DNA of 15,183 bases from DATCLA01 sp036564195. GTDB taxonomy: Bacteria > Bacillota > UBA4882 > UBA8346. Below are positions 6,453 to 14,500 of the stretch, one piece after another (within the stretch, counting starts at the first letter, position 1; the number at the start of each line of letters is the position of its first letter). Location of the stretch: the NCBI GenBank assembly GCA_036564195.1, contig DATCLA010000165.1, positions 1 to 15,183 of the forward strand, in the 5' to 3' direction. Under the pieces are notes generated by a model that was not told where the DNA came from, searched no databases, and saw only the letters and a list, made by a program, of their open reading frames with translations. A program made the translations under genes and the position numbers.

Positions 6453-6707
6453 TTAAATTTCTTGGGCAAAATTCATCATTTGCACTTTAACTCCGGAGAT
6501 ATTAACCAGTTCCTCATAAAATCGTCCCACGCTGGTGCTTTCTCCCTTGTAAACCAGGATAATCAGTCCTTTTTCTTTAGAAGGATCCGGTACCCCCATG
6601 CGGGCGATAATATCCTCGCCGTAACGGGTAATGACCTCTTGAACTTCCGGGGCGCGTTCAGCCCGCTGATCAACTAACAAGCCGAACACAGTCAACGCTT
6701 GATTCAC
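6453..6707 (-). CDS. TM1266-family small protein (putative iron-only hydrogenase system regulator, ACT/NikR-C-like fold)
   Basis: An 84-residue protein. The pattern V-x-D-R...V-Q-E-V-I-T-R-Y-G-E-D-I-I-A-R-M-G-V-P, then K-E-K-G-L-I-I-L-V-Y-K, then the C-terminal L-V-N-I-S-G-V-K-V-Q, matches the TM1266 family. That family has a ferredoxin-like fold resembling the NikR C-terminal domain and is often encoded beside FeFe-hydrogenase maturation genes. No DNA-binding domain is visible, so 'regulator' is a family label and not a shown function. The frame opens at a GTG (6716), but the GGGAGG ribosome binding site overlaps that codon. The GTG at 6707, eight bases downstream of GGAGG (6720-6716), is the better start. 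It heads the long minus-strand unit, 55 bases before menA. No hydrogenase gene lies in the window. Confidence 0.75.
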   Translation of the reverse strand: MNQALTVFGLLVDQRAERAPEVQEVITRYGEDIIARMGVPDPSKEKGLIILVYKGESTSVGRFYEELVNISGVKVQMMNFAQEI

Positions 6708-6791
6708 CTCAATCACCTCCCTTCTATTCTAACCACATCCTGGATAATTAATACTTCCTTAAAGCCAGCGGTCTTTTTGAATTATTTACCA

Positions 6792-6821
6792 ATTATATTG
6801 ACAGTCCCACCCCAGTATGTC
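6792..6821 (-). promoter_or_regulatory. Candidate sigma-A promoter for the TM1266-menA-dnaX unit
   Basis: On the minus strand a perfect TATAAT lies at 6797-6792. The -35 18 bases upstream is GACATA (6821-6816), which is weak. It overlaps the plus-strand capA promoter, so the two polymerases would compete. The -10 is convincing and the -35 is not. Confidence 0.4.
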
Positions 6822-6826
6822 ATATT
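6798..6826 (+). promoter_or_regulatory. Sigma-A type promoter for capA
   Basis: A perfect TTGACA (6798-6803), a 17-base spacer, then CATATT (6821-6826, four of six matches to TATAAT). It lies 67 bases before the capA GTG, with a predicted transcription start near 6833. Confidence 0.6.
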
Positions 6827-6839
6827 TAGATTAATCCAG

Positions 6840-6852
6840 GCATAACTTATGC
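6840..6852. promoter_or_regulatory. Perfect 13-base palindrome, possible operator
   Basis: GCATAA C TTATGC is a perfect inverted repeat with a one-base centre. It sits just downstream of the predicted capA start point and upstream of the opposing TM1266 promoter, the usual place for a repressor or activator site. The regulator is unknown. Confidence 0.4.
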
Positions 6853-6892
6853 TTTAGGATTTATCGATTAGGGTCAAGGGAGTTTTGCGATC

Positions 6893-7963
6893 GTGAAGCA
6901 CCGATGGTTATTATTTAATTTAATCTTCTTAATTTTCAGCACTTCCTTCAGTACGGTCCAGGGACTTAATCTTTCCCGCATTTTTAAGAAAAACCGTACC
7001 CGGACCGAAATGTTAATGGCTGTCGGCGACCTCAACTTTTGCGGTAACTTTGAAAAACTGATTTTAGCCGACCCGGGTTACCCCTGGGTCAACGTTAAAC
7101 CCGTTTTGGAACAAGCTACTATCCTTATGGGAAACCTGGAAGTTCCCTTTTGCGACAACGGCCGGCCCTATCTCAAAAAAACCTGGGTCCTCAAGGCGGA
7201 TCCCCGTACTGTCCAAGCATTAGTAGTTGCCGGTTTTGATCTGGTTACCCTGGCCAATAACCACATTATGGACTTTGGCCCCCGCTCCCTGGAACAAACT
7301 TTAAAAACCTTGCGTCAAGCCAAGATCAAAGCCACTGGCGCCGGTCGCAATCAGGCCGAAGCCCGTCAACCTGCTTTCATTAAAACACCTTCCGGTGTAA
7401 CCTTGGCCTTTTTAGCTTATTCCACTACCTACCCGGCTGAATTTTGGGCGACCTCCAACCGGCCCGGGACCGCTTATGGTAAACCAGCTGTTTTCCTGGC
7501 AGATATTAAGGCGGCCCGGGCCCAAGCCGACCATGTAATTGTCTCGTTTCACTGGAGTAATGAATTACAAACCATTCCTGCTGATTATCAGTTGCAATAT
7601 GCCCGCCAATGTATTAATGCCGGTGCAGCACTGGTGGTCGGGCACCATCCCCATGTATTGCAGGGGATTGAAACCTACAACGGTGGTTTAATCGCTTATA
7701 GCCTAGGTAATTTTGCTTTTGGATCCTTAACTACTAAAGTAAAAGACAGCATAATTTTAACGGTTAATTTTAATAAAACCAAACTGCTCCAAGCTACTGT
7801 CTATCCCCTTAATGTGCAAAACTATGAAGTACGTTATCAACCCCGCCTCCGGGTAGGCGCAGACGCCGTCCGGGTACTCCATGACCTGCAGCAACTTTCG
7901 GCTCCATTTCACACCACTATTAAGATTAACAATGGAGTGGGAACGATTCACATCGCAAAATAG
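6893..7963 (+). CDS. CapA/PgsA-family protein (poly-gamma-glutamate capsule synthesis type), secreted
   Basis: A 356-residue protein with an N-terminal signal sequence (basic KHR, hydrophobic residues 5-20, likely cleavage or anchor region near 24), so it acts outside the membrane. The rest is the CapA calcineurin-like metallophosphatase fold. Motifs in order: V-G-D-L-N-F (44-49), G-N-L-E-V-P (80-85), A-N-N-H-I-M-D-F-G (121-129), S-F-H-W-S-N-E (218-224), G-H-H-P-H-V-L-Q-G-I-E (250-260), S-L-G-N-F-A-F-G (270-277). PgsA/CapA is needed for poly-gamma-glutamate export or anchoring in Bacillus. Many relatives occur without capB or capC, as here, and their substrate is unknown. The start is a GTG (6893) with AAGGGAG 10 bases upstream. 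The next in-frame ATG would remove the signal peptide. It is the only plus-strand gene in the window. Confidence 0.88.
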   Translation: MKHRWLLFNLIFLIFSTSFSTVQGLNLSRIFKKNRTRTEMLMAVGDLNFCGNFEKLILADPGYPWVNVKPVLEQATILMGNLEVPFCDNGRPYLKKTWVLKADPRTVQALVVAGFDLVTLANNHIMDFGPRSLEQTLKTLRQAKIKATGAGRNQAEARQPAFIKTPSGVTLAFLAYSTTYPAEFWATSNRPGTAYGKPAVFLADIKAARAQADHVIVSFHWSNELQTIPADYQLQYARQCINAGAALVVGHHPHVLQGIETYNGGLIAYSLGNFAFGSLTTKVKDSIILTVNFNKTKLLQATVYPLNVQNYEVRYQPRLRVGADAVRVLHDLQQLSAPFHTTIKINNGVGTIHIAK

Positions 7964-7997
7964 CCAGGCTGATTATACTCTCAAATTATCCTGGCTA
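7961..7997. terminator. Stem-loop between convergent capA and serS, possible bidirectional terminator
   Basis: TAGCCAGG (7961-7968) pairs perfectly with CCTGGCTA (7990-7997) around a 21-base loop. The capA stop codon TAG is the first part of the stem. Tails are poor in both directions (TTAAAAC on plus, TTTTG on minus), so termination may be weak. Confidence 0.5.
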
Positions 7998-8037
7998 TTA
8001 AAACTGTGTTTAGCAACGGCAATATTAATACTATAAT

Positions 8038-9309
8038 TTAAGGCACCAACCGGTCAGTTCCAAGGTAAGGCCGTAAAACCTCCGGCACAGTGACACTACC
8101 GTCAGCGTTTTGGTAGTTTTCCAGTACTGCCGCCATGGTTCTGCCTACTGCCAGACCGGAACCATTAAGCGTATGGACAAATTCGGGTTTGGCTCCGGGG
8201 GCTGGCCGGTAACGAATATTGGCCCGGCGGGCTTGAAAATCTTCAAAATTGCTACAACTGGAGATCTCCCGGTAAGTCTGGAAACTGGGCAGCCATACTT
8301 CTAGGTCATAGCATTTCGCTGCTGAAAAGCCCTGGTCACCGCTGCAAAGAAGCATTACCCGATAAGGCAGGCCTAAGCCTTCTAAAACAGCTGCCGCATC
8401 ATTTACTAGTTTCTCGTGCTCCTGATAGGATTCCTCCGGCCGGCAAAATTTAACCAACTCCACCTTATTAAACTGGTGCTGACGAATGATCCCGCGGGTA
8501 TCCCGGCCGGCTGAACCGGCCTCCGCCCGAAAACAGGCAGTGTAAGCCACATAATAGATCGGTAGCTGCTCATTGTTTAAAATTTCTCCCCGGTGCAGGT
8601 TAGTTACAGGTACCTCAGCTGTAGGGATCATATAAAGATCTCCCGGGGTACATTTAAACATGTCCTCTTCAAATTTAGGAAGCTGGCCAGTGCCGATCAT
8701 TGAATCGCGGTTCACCAGAAACGGCGGAAAAATCTCGGTATAACCGTGTACCCGGGTATGAAGATCCAGCATATAGCTGATTAACGCTCGTTCCAACCGG
8801 GCACCCCAATTTTTTAATACTACAAACCGGGCGCCGCTGATCTTAGCCGCCTGTTCAAAATCCATCAGCCCCAAAGCAACCCCTAATTCATCATGGCCTT
8901 TAGGTTCAAAGTCAAACTGGCGTGGTTCGCCCCAGGTTCGAATCAGTTGATTCTCGTGCTCATCTTTACCAATCGGAACCGATTCGTGGGGCAGATTGGG
9001 GATTACCATTAAGATCTCTTCCAGTCGGGTTTCAATTGCCCGGATCTCCTGATCTAACTGGGCAATTGCTTCTCCCGCCTGCTGCATTTCTTTAATCAGA
9101 CCGGAAGTGTCCTGGCCTTGGGACTTAAGACGCCCTACTTCTTTAGAAACTGTATTCCGGCGGTTCTTTAACCTCTCAACTTCAACCAGTTTTTTACGGC
9201 GTTCTTCATCTATTTTTAAAAACTCATCCAGCGGTACCTTAACGCCGCGTTTTGCCATTCCTTCCCGAACTCTTTCGGGTTGGCTGCGTACCAATTTGAT
9301 GTCTAACAT
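8038..9309 (-). CDS. serS: Seryl-tRNA synthetase
   Basis: A 423-residue class II aminoacyl-tRNA synthetase that charges tRNA-Ser (and tRNA-Sec) with serine. The N-terminal antiparallel coiled-coil arm that grips the long variable arm of tRNA-Ser spans about residues 28-100. The catalytic core has the serine-binding T-A-E (230-232), motif 2 F-R-A-E-A-G-S-A-G-R-D-T-R-G (260-273) followed by R-Q-H-Q-F-x-K-V-E, and motif 3 G-S-G-L-A-V-G-R-T-M-A-A-V-L-E (383-397). The length is typical. The ATG at 9309 has AAGGAGT eight bases upstream (9324-9318). It has its own promoter with a leader of only about 90 bases, too short for the T-box leader often found before serS in Firmicutes, and no T-box motif was seen. 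Confidence 0.98.
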   Translation of the reverse strand: MLDIKLVRSQPERVREGMAKRGVKVPLDEFLKIDEERRKKLVEVERLKNRRNTVSKEVGRLKSQGQDTSGLIKEMQQAGEAIAQLDQEIRAIETRLEEILMVIPNLPHESVPIGKDEHENQLIRTWGEPRQFDFEPKGHDELGVALGLMDFEQAAKISGARFVVLKNWGARLERALISYMLDLHTRVHGYTEIFPPFLVNRDSMIGTGQLPKFEEDMFKCTPGDLYMIPTAEVPVTNLHRGEILNNEQLPIYYVAYTACFRAEAGSAGRDTRGIIRQHQFNKVELVKFCRPEESYQEHEKLVNDAAAVLEGLGLPYRVMLLCSGDQGFSAAKCYDLEVWLPSFQTYREISSCSNFEDFQARRANIRYRPAPGAKPEFVHTLNGSGLAVGRTMAAVLENYQNADGSVTVPEVLRPYLGTDRLVP

Positions 9310-9407
9310 CTTTAGCCACTCCTTAATCAGCCCGTTAAACTGTTTGGTTTAAATAATGGTAATAATAAAATAGTTTCTCGAAAATAAAAGGTAATTATAT
9401 AAATTCT

Positions 9408-9436
9408 ATTATAAACCAATAGGCTTTAAAAGGCAA
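9408..9436 (-). promoter_or_regulatory. Sigma-A promoter of serS
   Basis: Reading on the minus strand: TTGCCT (9436-9431), a 17-base spacer, and a perfect TATAAT (9413-9408), within A/T-rich sequence and about 100 bases before the serS ATG. It follows immediately after the glgP terminator, so serS is transcribed on its own. Confidence 0.75.
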
Positions 9437-9472
9437 TTATTGTCTTAAAAATAGTAGCTTTCTTGGAATTAT

Positions 9473-9495
9473 AAAAAAAGAGAGTCAATACTCTC
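9473..9495 (-). terminator. Rho-independent terminator of glgP
   Basis: In the transcript GAGAGT-ATTG-ACTCTC forms a six-bp stem with a four-base loop, directly followed by seven T. It lies 18 bases after the glgP stop. The stem is short but the form is classic. Confidence 0.8.
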
Positions 9496-9512
9496 AAAAG
9501 TTGTTGATAATG

Positions 9513-11132
9513 TTAATTTTGGTATAATTTCTCATAATACTCAGCTAACATCCGTTTCATTCCAAACGCATCTTTGGTAGTCAACACACTCTGCCGCATC
9601 ATCTTGATCCACTGTTCGCGTTGGTTATAATAGGTAGGAATAACCTCATTTTGTAAAACCTGATAGAGAGCACGCAGGTCATGATAATCCTGGGCTCCAT
9701 AATCCCGGCTTTCAAAGCCATCTCCGAATTGCCAACCATTTTTCCCATGCTGACAAGCCTCAGGCCACCAACCATCCAAAATACTTAAGTTTAATACTCC
9801 ATTCATTGCCGCTTTCATTCCCGAGGTCCCACTGGCCTCCAAAGGACGGCGCGGGTTATTCAGCCAGACATCCACTCCCCGAGTCATTTGATAAGCAATA
9901 TTCATATCATAGTTTTCCAAAAAGACCACTGCTTCCGGATGAATCCTTGACAAGTGGACCAGGCGGGCAATAATTTCTTTTCCCTGGTCATCAAAGGGAT
10001 GGGACTTACCGGCAAATACCAACTGCAGTTTGCGCTCTTTTAATAAAGGGTTAATTACTGATTCATCCCTAAAAATCAGGTCACTCCGCTTATAACCCAC
10101 CGCCCGACGGGCAAAGCCGATGATTAATATTTCCGGATCGAGTTCGATGCCGTTCCTTTCTTTGATGAAGTCAATCAACCGTAGTTTATTCTGATAATGG
10201 GCTTCCCAGAGTTCCTGATCCGTGCCATCTTCCACCACTTTTAGAATATTTTCATCCACCCAGGTTGGTAAATGGACTGCATTAGTAATACCAATAATCT
10301 CCGAGCGGCCCTGTACATGAGCCCACATTTTATTAGCGGTTTCCGCATGCAAGGCGGCAACAGCATTCGACTTTCTGGCTAATCGTAGAGCAGCGACAGT
10401 CATATTAAACGGTGCGCCGCCCAGGGCAATCAGGTGTTCGACAGTCAGTCCGTTATTTGCCCCCATATAGGTCAAACATTCCAAATAGTGTTCTTCGTTT
10501 CCCTGCAAAACCGGTGTATGGGTGGTAAAAACAATTTGACTCCTGGCTGCGGCCCAAGCATGGTCAAAGTCCATTCCCATTTCCATCTTTTCGCGGATTA
10601 ACTCAAAACCAGCAAAAACCGCATGGCCTTCATTAAAATGGTAAACGTCGATATCGATTCCTAAAGCCCGCAGCGCCCGGACTCCGCCAATCCCTAACAC
10701 CATTTCCTGGGCGACCCGTTCCTCGCCGAACCAACCATATAACTGCCCGGTAATCCAAGGGTCTTCATTCCCCGGGACGTCGGTGTCCAGTAAATAAAGG
10801 GGGGCGTTCCCGAACTGTTCTACCTTCCATACTTTACAGGCAATATCACGCTTCCGGATTTTAACTCTTACGACTACCCCCGTATCTTCCAAAAACTTAT
10901 AATGGTTGACATGAAAAGCGTCAAACGGATAGTTATTCTTCCCAATCATCTGGTCGCCATAACCTTGTTTCCATTTGATACCGATACCGACCAGCGGGTA
11001 ACCATAGTCTTTGGCGCCTTTTAAGTAATCACCGGCTAAGATACCTAATCCGCCGGAATAGATTTTGAAAGCCGACTCCAAACCGTATTCCATACAAAAA
11101 TAGGCAACATTCGGTACCTTTTTATTAAGCAT
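9513..11132 (-). CDS. glgP: Alpha-glucan (glycogen/starch/maltodextrin) phosphorylase, short form, GT35
   Basis: A 539-residue PLP-dependent enzyme that releases glucose 1-phosphate from alpha-1,4-glucans with phosphate, in the cytoplasm. It belongs to the shorter phosphorylase group found in anaerobes and thermophiles (about 540-720 aa, against more than 800 for the E. coli/muscle type), lacking the long N-terminal regulatory part. Visible: F-C-M-E-Y-G-L-E and G-G-L-G-I-L-A-G-D near the N-terminus, H-F-N-E-G-H-A-V-F, T-T-H-T-P-V, F-A-R-R-A-V-G-Y-K-R-S-D, and the PLP site E-A-S-G-T-S-G-M-K-A-A-M-N-G with the lysine at residue 440. The ATG at 11132 has GGAGGAG only four bases upstream. No other glycogen gene adjoins it. 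Between glgP and por lies a long leader with a small ORF. Confidence 0.93.
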   Translation of the reverse strand: MLNKKVPNVAYFCMEYGLESAFKIYSGGLGILAGDYLKGAKDYGYPLVGIGIKWKQGYGDQMIGKNNYPFDAFHVNHYKFLEDTGVVVRVKIRKRDIACKVWKVEQFGNAPLYLLDTDVPGNEDPWITGQLYGWFGEERVAQEMVLGIGGVRALRALGIDIDVYHFNEGHAVFAGFELIREKMEMGMDFDHAWAAARSQIVFTTHTPVLQGNEEHYLECLTYMGANNGLTVEHLIALGGAPFNMTVAALRLARKSNAVAALHAETANKMWAHVQGRSEIIGITNAVHLPTWVDENILKVVEDGTDQELWEAHYQNKLRLIDFIKERNGIELDPEILIIGFARRAVGYKRSDLIFRDESVINPLLKERKLQLVFAGKSHPFDDQGKEIIARLVHLSRIHPEAVVFLENYDMNIAYQMTRGVDVWLNNPRRPLEASGTSGMKAAMNGVLNLSILDGWWPEACQHGKNGWQFGDGFESRDYGAQDYHDLRALYQVLQNEVIPTYYNQREQWIKMMRQSVLTTKDAFGMKRMLAEYYEKLYQN

Positions 11133-11161
11133 TTTTCTCCTCCACTAAGAAGTAGGCTTCG

Positions 11162-11194
11162 TTAATCCAATCTATTACGGATGGTAAGCCCCAT
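11162..11194 (-). CDS. Possible 10-residue leader peptide upstream of glgP
   Basis: AGGAGGA (11207-11201) is followed six bases later by ATG (11194) and ten codons, MGLTIRNRLD, then TAA. The stop lies 29 bases before the glgP ATG. The ribosome binding site is at least as good as that of glgP itself, and its spacing is better. The peptide has no repeated regulatory codon as in amino acid attenuators. It could modulate glgP translation or be a chance ORF. Confidence 0.3.
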   Translation of the reverse strand: MGLTIRNRLD

Positions 11195-11443
11195 GTTAAC
11201 TCCTCCTATTCAAAATGGTTTTAGATATTCATCCATAGTCTATTATTTTCAACCTGCAAATGCTTATGCCTAAAGTGAATTCTGCTTTGCTGGGATGCCT
11301 GCTAAAATATGACTTTATGTTAATCGCTGGCCGCATACGATATCGAACCTAAAAATACCTTGATTATGTCAGCCCTATTGATCGGAAAATAACTTATGAC
11401 TTTGAGAGTGACGGCTACTCCTTAACAAGTATTTCCTTGATCT
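11195..11443 (-). other. Intergenic leader region between por and glgP
   Basis: About 249 bases between the por terminator and the small ORF, A/T-rich and without a recognised gene. No known riboswitch core was recognised. A weak promoter guess for glgP is TTGAAA followed 17 bases later by AATATC, close to 11250-11225 on the minus strand. GTCATATTTTAG and CAGGCAT (11313-11295 on the minus strand) resemble words at the capA promoter. The region must hold the glgP promoter, since the por terminator lies directly upstream. Confidence 0.4.
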
Positions 11444-11479
11444 AAAAAAAAAACAAGGCCGGGTTATTCCCAACCTTGT
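11444..11479 (-). terminator. Strong rho-independent terminator of por/nifJ
   Basis: ACAAGGTTGGG-AATAA-CCCGGCCTTGT folds into an 11-bp stem (two G-T wobbles) with a five-base loop, followed by ten T. It lies 26 bases after the por stop codon. It is the best terminator in the window and separates por from glgP. Confidence 0.95.
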
Positions 11480-11505
11480 CTTGCAGTTAGTGTAGTTTCC
11501 TTTAT

Positions 11506-14500
11506 TTAGCGCGCCGCCAGCCGTTTATACATTTCTAGACGGACTTTAGCATCTTTCTCAGCTTTGGTATAAAGATCTTCCGCTAAATCCGGGAATTGTT
11601 TTTTCAGGGAAGTATAGCGGACTTCACCCATAATAAATTCGCGGAAGTTGCCTGTGGGTTCCTTGGAATCAAAAATAAAGGGATTCTTTCCTTCCAAGGT
11701 CAGATCGGGGTTGAACCGGTACAACGGCCAGTAACCGGCTTCCACAGCACGCTTAGCTTCTTCCTGACTCCGGCCCATGTTGATCCCATGATTGATACAG
11801 GGAGCATAGGCAATAATCAGAGACGGCCCTTTATAACGTTCCGCTTCAATTAGCGCCTTTAACAACTGATTCTTATTGGCGCCCATCGAAACCGAGGCAA
11901 CATAGACATAGCCGTAAGCCATTGCCATTAAACCAAGATCCTTCTTCCGGACAGTTTTACCGGCTGCCGCGAACTTGGCCACTGCCCCGATGGGCGTGGA
12001 TTTAGAGGACTGACCGCCGGTGTTGGAGTAGACCTCGGTATCCAACACTAACACATTAACATCAGCACCGGAGGCTAACACATGGTCCAACCCGCCATAG
12101 CCGATATCATAAGCCCAGCCATCGCCACCAAAAATCCAAACTGACTTCTTAACGTACAGATCTTTCTGAGCGGCTATTTCATTCAGAACCGTCTTTAATT
12201 CCCCGTCTGCCTTAGCAGCTTCGCCGTCAATCAATTCTTTCATGATTTCACCGGTTTTACGGGAAATAACGGAGTCATCTTTACCGTCCAGCCATTCGGT
12301 GAAGGCATCTTTTAATCTGCCGGAAACGCCCAGCTCATTTGCTTTTCTAATTAAGTCAGCCAGTCTATTGCGGCGTTGGGTAAAGGCTAAATTCATGCCG
12401 TAACCAAACTCGGCATTATCTTCAAACAGCGAGTTAGCCCAGGCCGGGCCATGACCTTGTGCATTAACTGTATAGGGATTGGCCGGGGCACTACCGCCAT
12501 AGATAGATGAACATCCGGTAGCATTAGCTATTACCATCCGGTCACCAAATAGCTGGGTAACCAACTTAACGTAGGGAGTTTCACCGCAGCCGGCACAGGC
12601 ACCGGAGAATTCAAACAACGGCTGGAGGAATTGACTGCCTTTGACGGTTTCAGTATTGGTAGTAACTTCCGGTAGCGGCAATGCTTTGGCAAAGTTCCAC
12701 AGCTCATGTTCATGCTCTGCCACTTCTTCCAGGAACATCATGGATAAGGACTTCTCTTTTGCCGGGCAGACATCGACACAGTTTCCGCAACCGGTACAAT
12801 CGAGCGGCGATACCTGCATCCGGAATTCATAACCTTCAAACTCCTTACCAATAGCCTTTTTAGTAGCAAAACCAGCCGGCACTTTCGTGCCCGTCTTTAC
12901 CAGGAAAGGTCGAATGGCCGCATGAGGACAGACAAAAGAACATTGATTACATTGAATACAACTTTCGGCCTTCCAAACCGGAATTTTAACGGCAATGCCG
13001 CGTTTTTCGTATTCCGTGGTACTAACCGGGAAAGTCCCATCCACTGAAAATGTGCTGACCGGCAGTTTATCGCCTTCCTGACGCATCATTGGTTTTAAGA
13101 CATTCTTAATAAAATCAGGTACATTGGTATCTTCCGGGATTATTGCTCCGGTAGTGGCAGTAGCCCAAGACGACGGATAGTTGATCTCAACTAAAGCAGC
13201 CGCTGCTTGATCCACCGCTGCAATATTCATGTTGACAATTTTATCGCCCTTTTTACCATAGGTTTTCTTAATGGCGTATTTAATATATTCAAAGGCTTTA
13301 TCTGCCGGAATCACATTGGCAATTTTGAAGAAGGCCGCCTGCATAATAACGTTAATTCTGCCACCCAGGCCCACTGAAGCAGCTATTTTGACAGCATCAA
13401 TATTGTAAAACTTCAAATGCTTCTGGGCAATGGTCCGCTTCATGGCAGCAGGTAGCTTCTCTTCCATCTCCTCTGCAGACCATGGAGAGTTTAACAGAAA
13501 AATTCCGCCATCTTTAATGTTACTCAACATATCATAACGGGTGACATATGACGGATTGTGACAGGCAATAAAGTCAGCCATATCTATCAGATAAGGCGAC
13601 TGAATCGGGTTTTTGCCGAACCGTAGATGAGAGATGGTAATTCCGCCGGACTTTTTAGAATCGTAGACAAAATAACCCTGGGCGTACATATCGGTATTAT
13701 CGCCAATAATTTTAATGGAGTTTTTATTAGCACCAACCGTACCGTCGGAACCCAGCCCATAGAACATACATTGGTAAACGCCCGGAGCACCGGCATCGAT
13801 CTTCTCTTTAACTTCCAGGGAAGTAAAGGTCACATCGTCAATAATCCCCACGGTAAAGTGATTTTTCGGCTGCTCCAGTTGTAAATTGTCATAAATGCTT
13901 TTCGCCATGGACGGGGTAAACTCTTTGGAACCCAAGCCGTAACGTCCGCCGACAATAATCGGGGTAGACTGCTTTTCCATATATACCGTACAAATGTCCT
14001 CATACAAAGGTTCACCCAATGAACCAGGTTCTTTAGTCCGATCCAGTACTGCGATTTTTTTAACGGTTTTGGGCATTACACTTAAGAAGTATTCCGCAGA
14101 GAACGGACGGTAGAGACGTACTTTTACCAAACCGACCTTTTGGCCTTTGGCGTTAAGATAGTTAACTGTTTCTTCAATGGTTTCACAACCGGAACCCATA
14201 CAAACGATTACCCGGTCCGCATCGGGAGCGCCTACATAATCAAAGGGTTTATAATTACGTCCGGTTAACTTACCAACTCTTTCCATAACTTTGGCAACAA
14301 TGCCGGGAGTTGCCAAGTAGAATTTATTTGCGGCTTCACGCCCTTGGAAATAGATATCCGGATTTTGAGCGGTACCTCTTTGATTAGGATGTTCCGGGTT
14401 TAAACCGCGGTTACGGAAACGAGCGACTGCATCCCAGTCAACCAGTTTAGCGATATCCTCATAATCAATCTCTTCAATCTTTTGAATCTCATGGGAAGTG

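Noticed and set aside
9310..9400. T-box leader upstream of serS
   Set aside because: The leader between the predicted start and the ATG is only about 90 bases, and no T-box core or antiterminator was seen.
11320..11421. 33-codon open stretch on the minus strand after AAGGAG, containing F-P-I-N-R-A-D-I-I-K-V-F-L
   Set aside because: It has no ATG, GTG or TTG start (GTC lies at the expected place) and no recognised similarity; probably chance in a long non-coding leader.
12531..12713. Several ORFs of 60-85 codons in other frames of nifJ, dnaX and serS
   Set aside because: They are shadows of long, well-supported genes and show no family features or ribosome binding sites.
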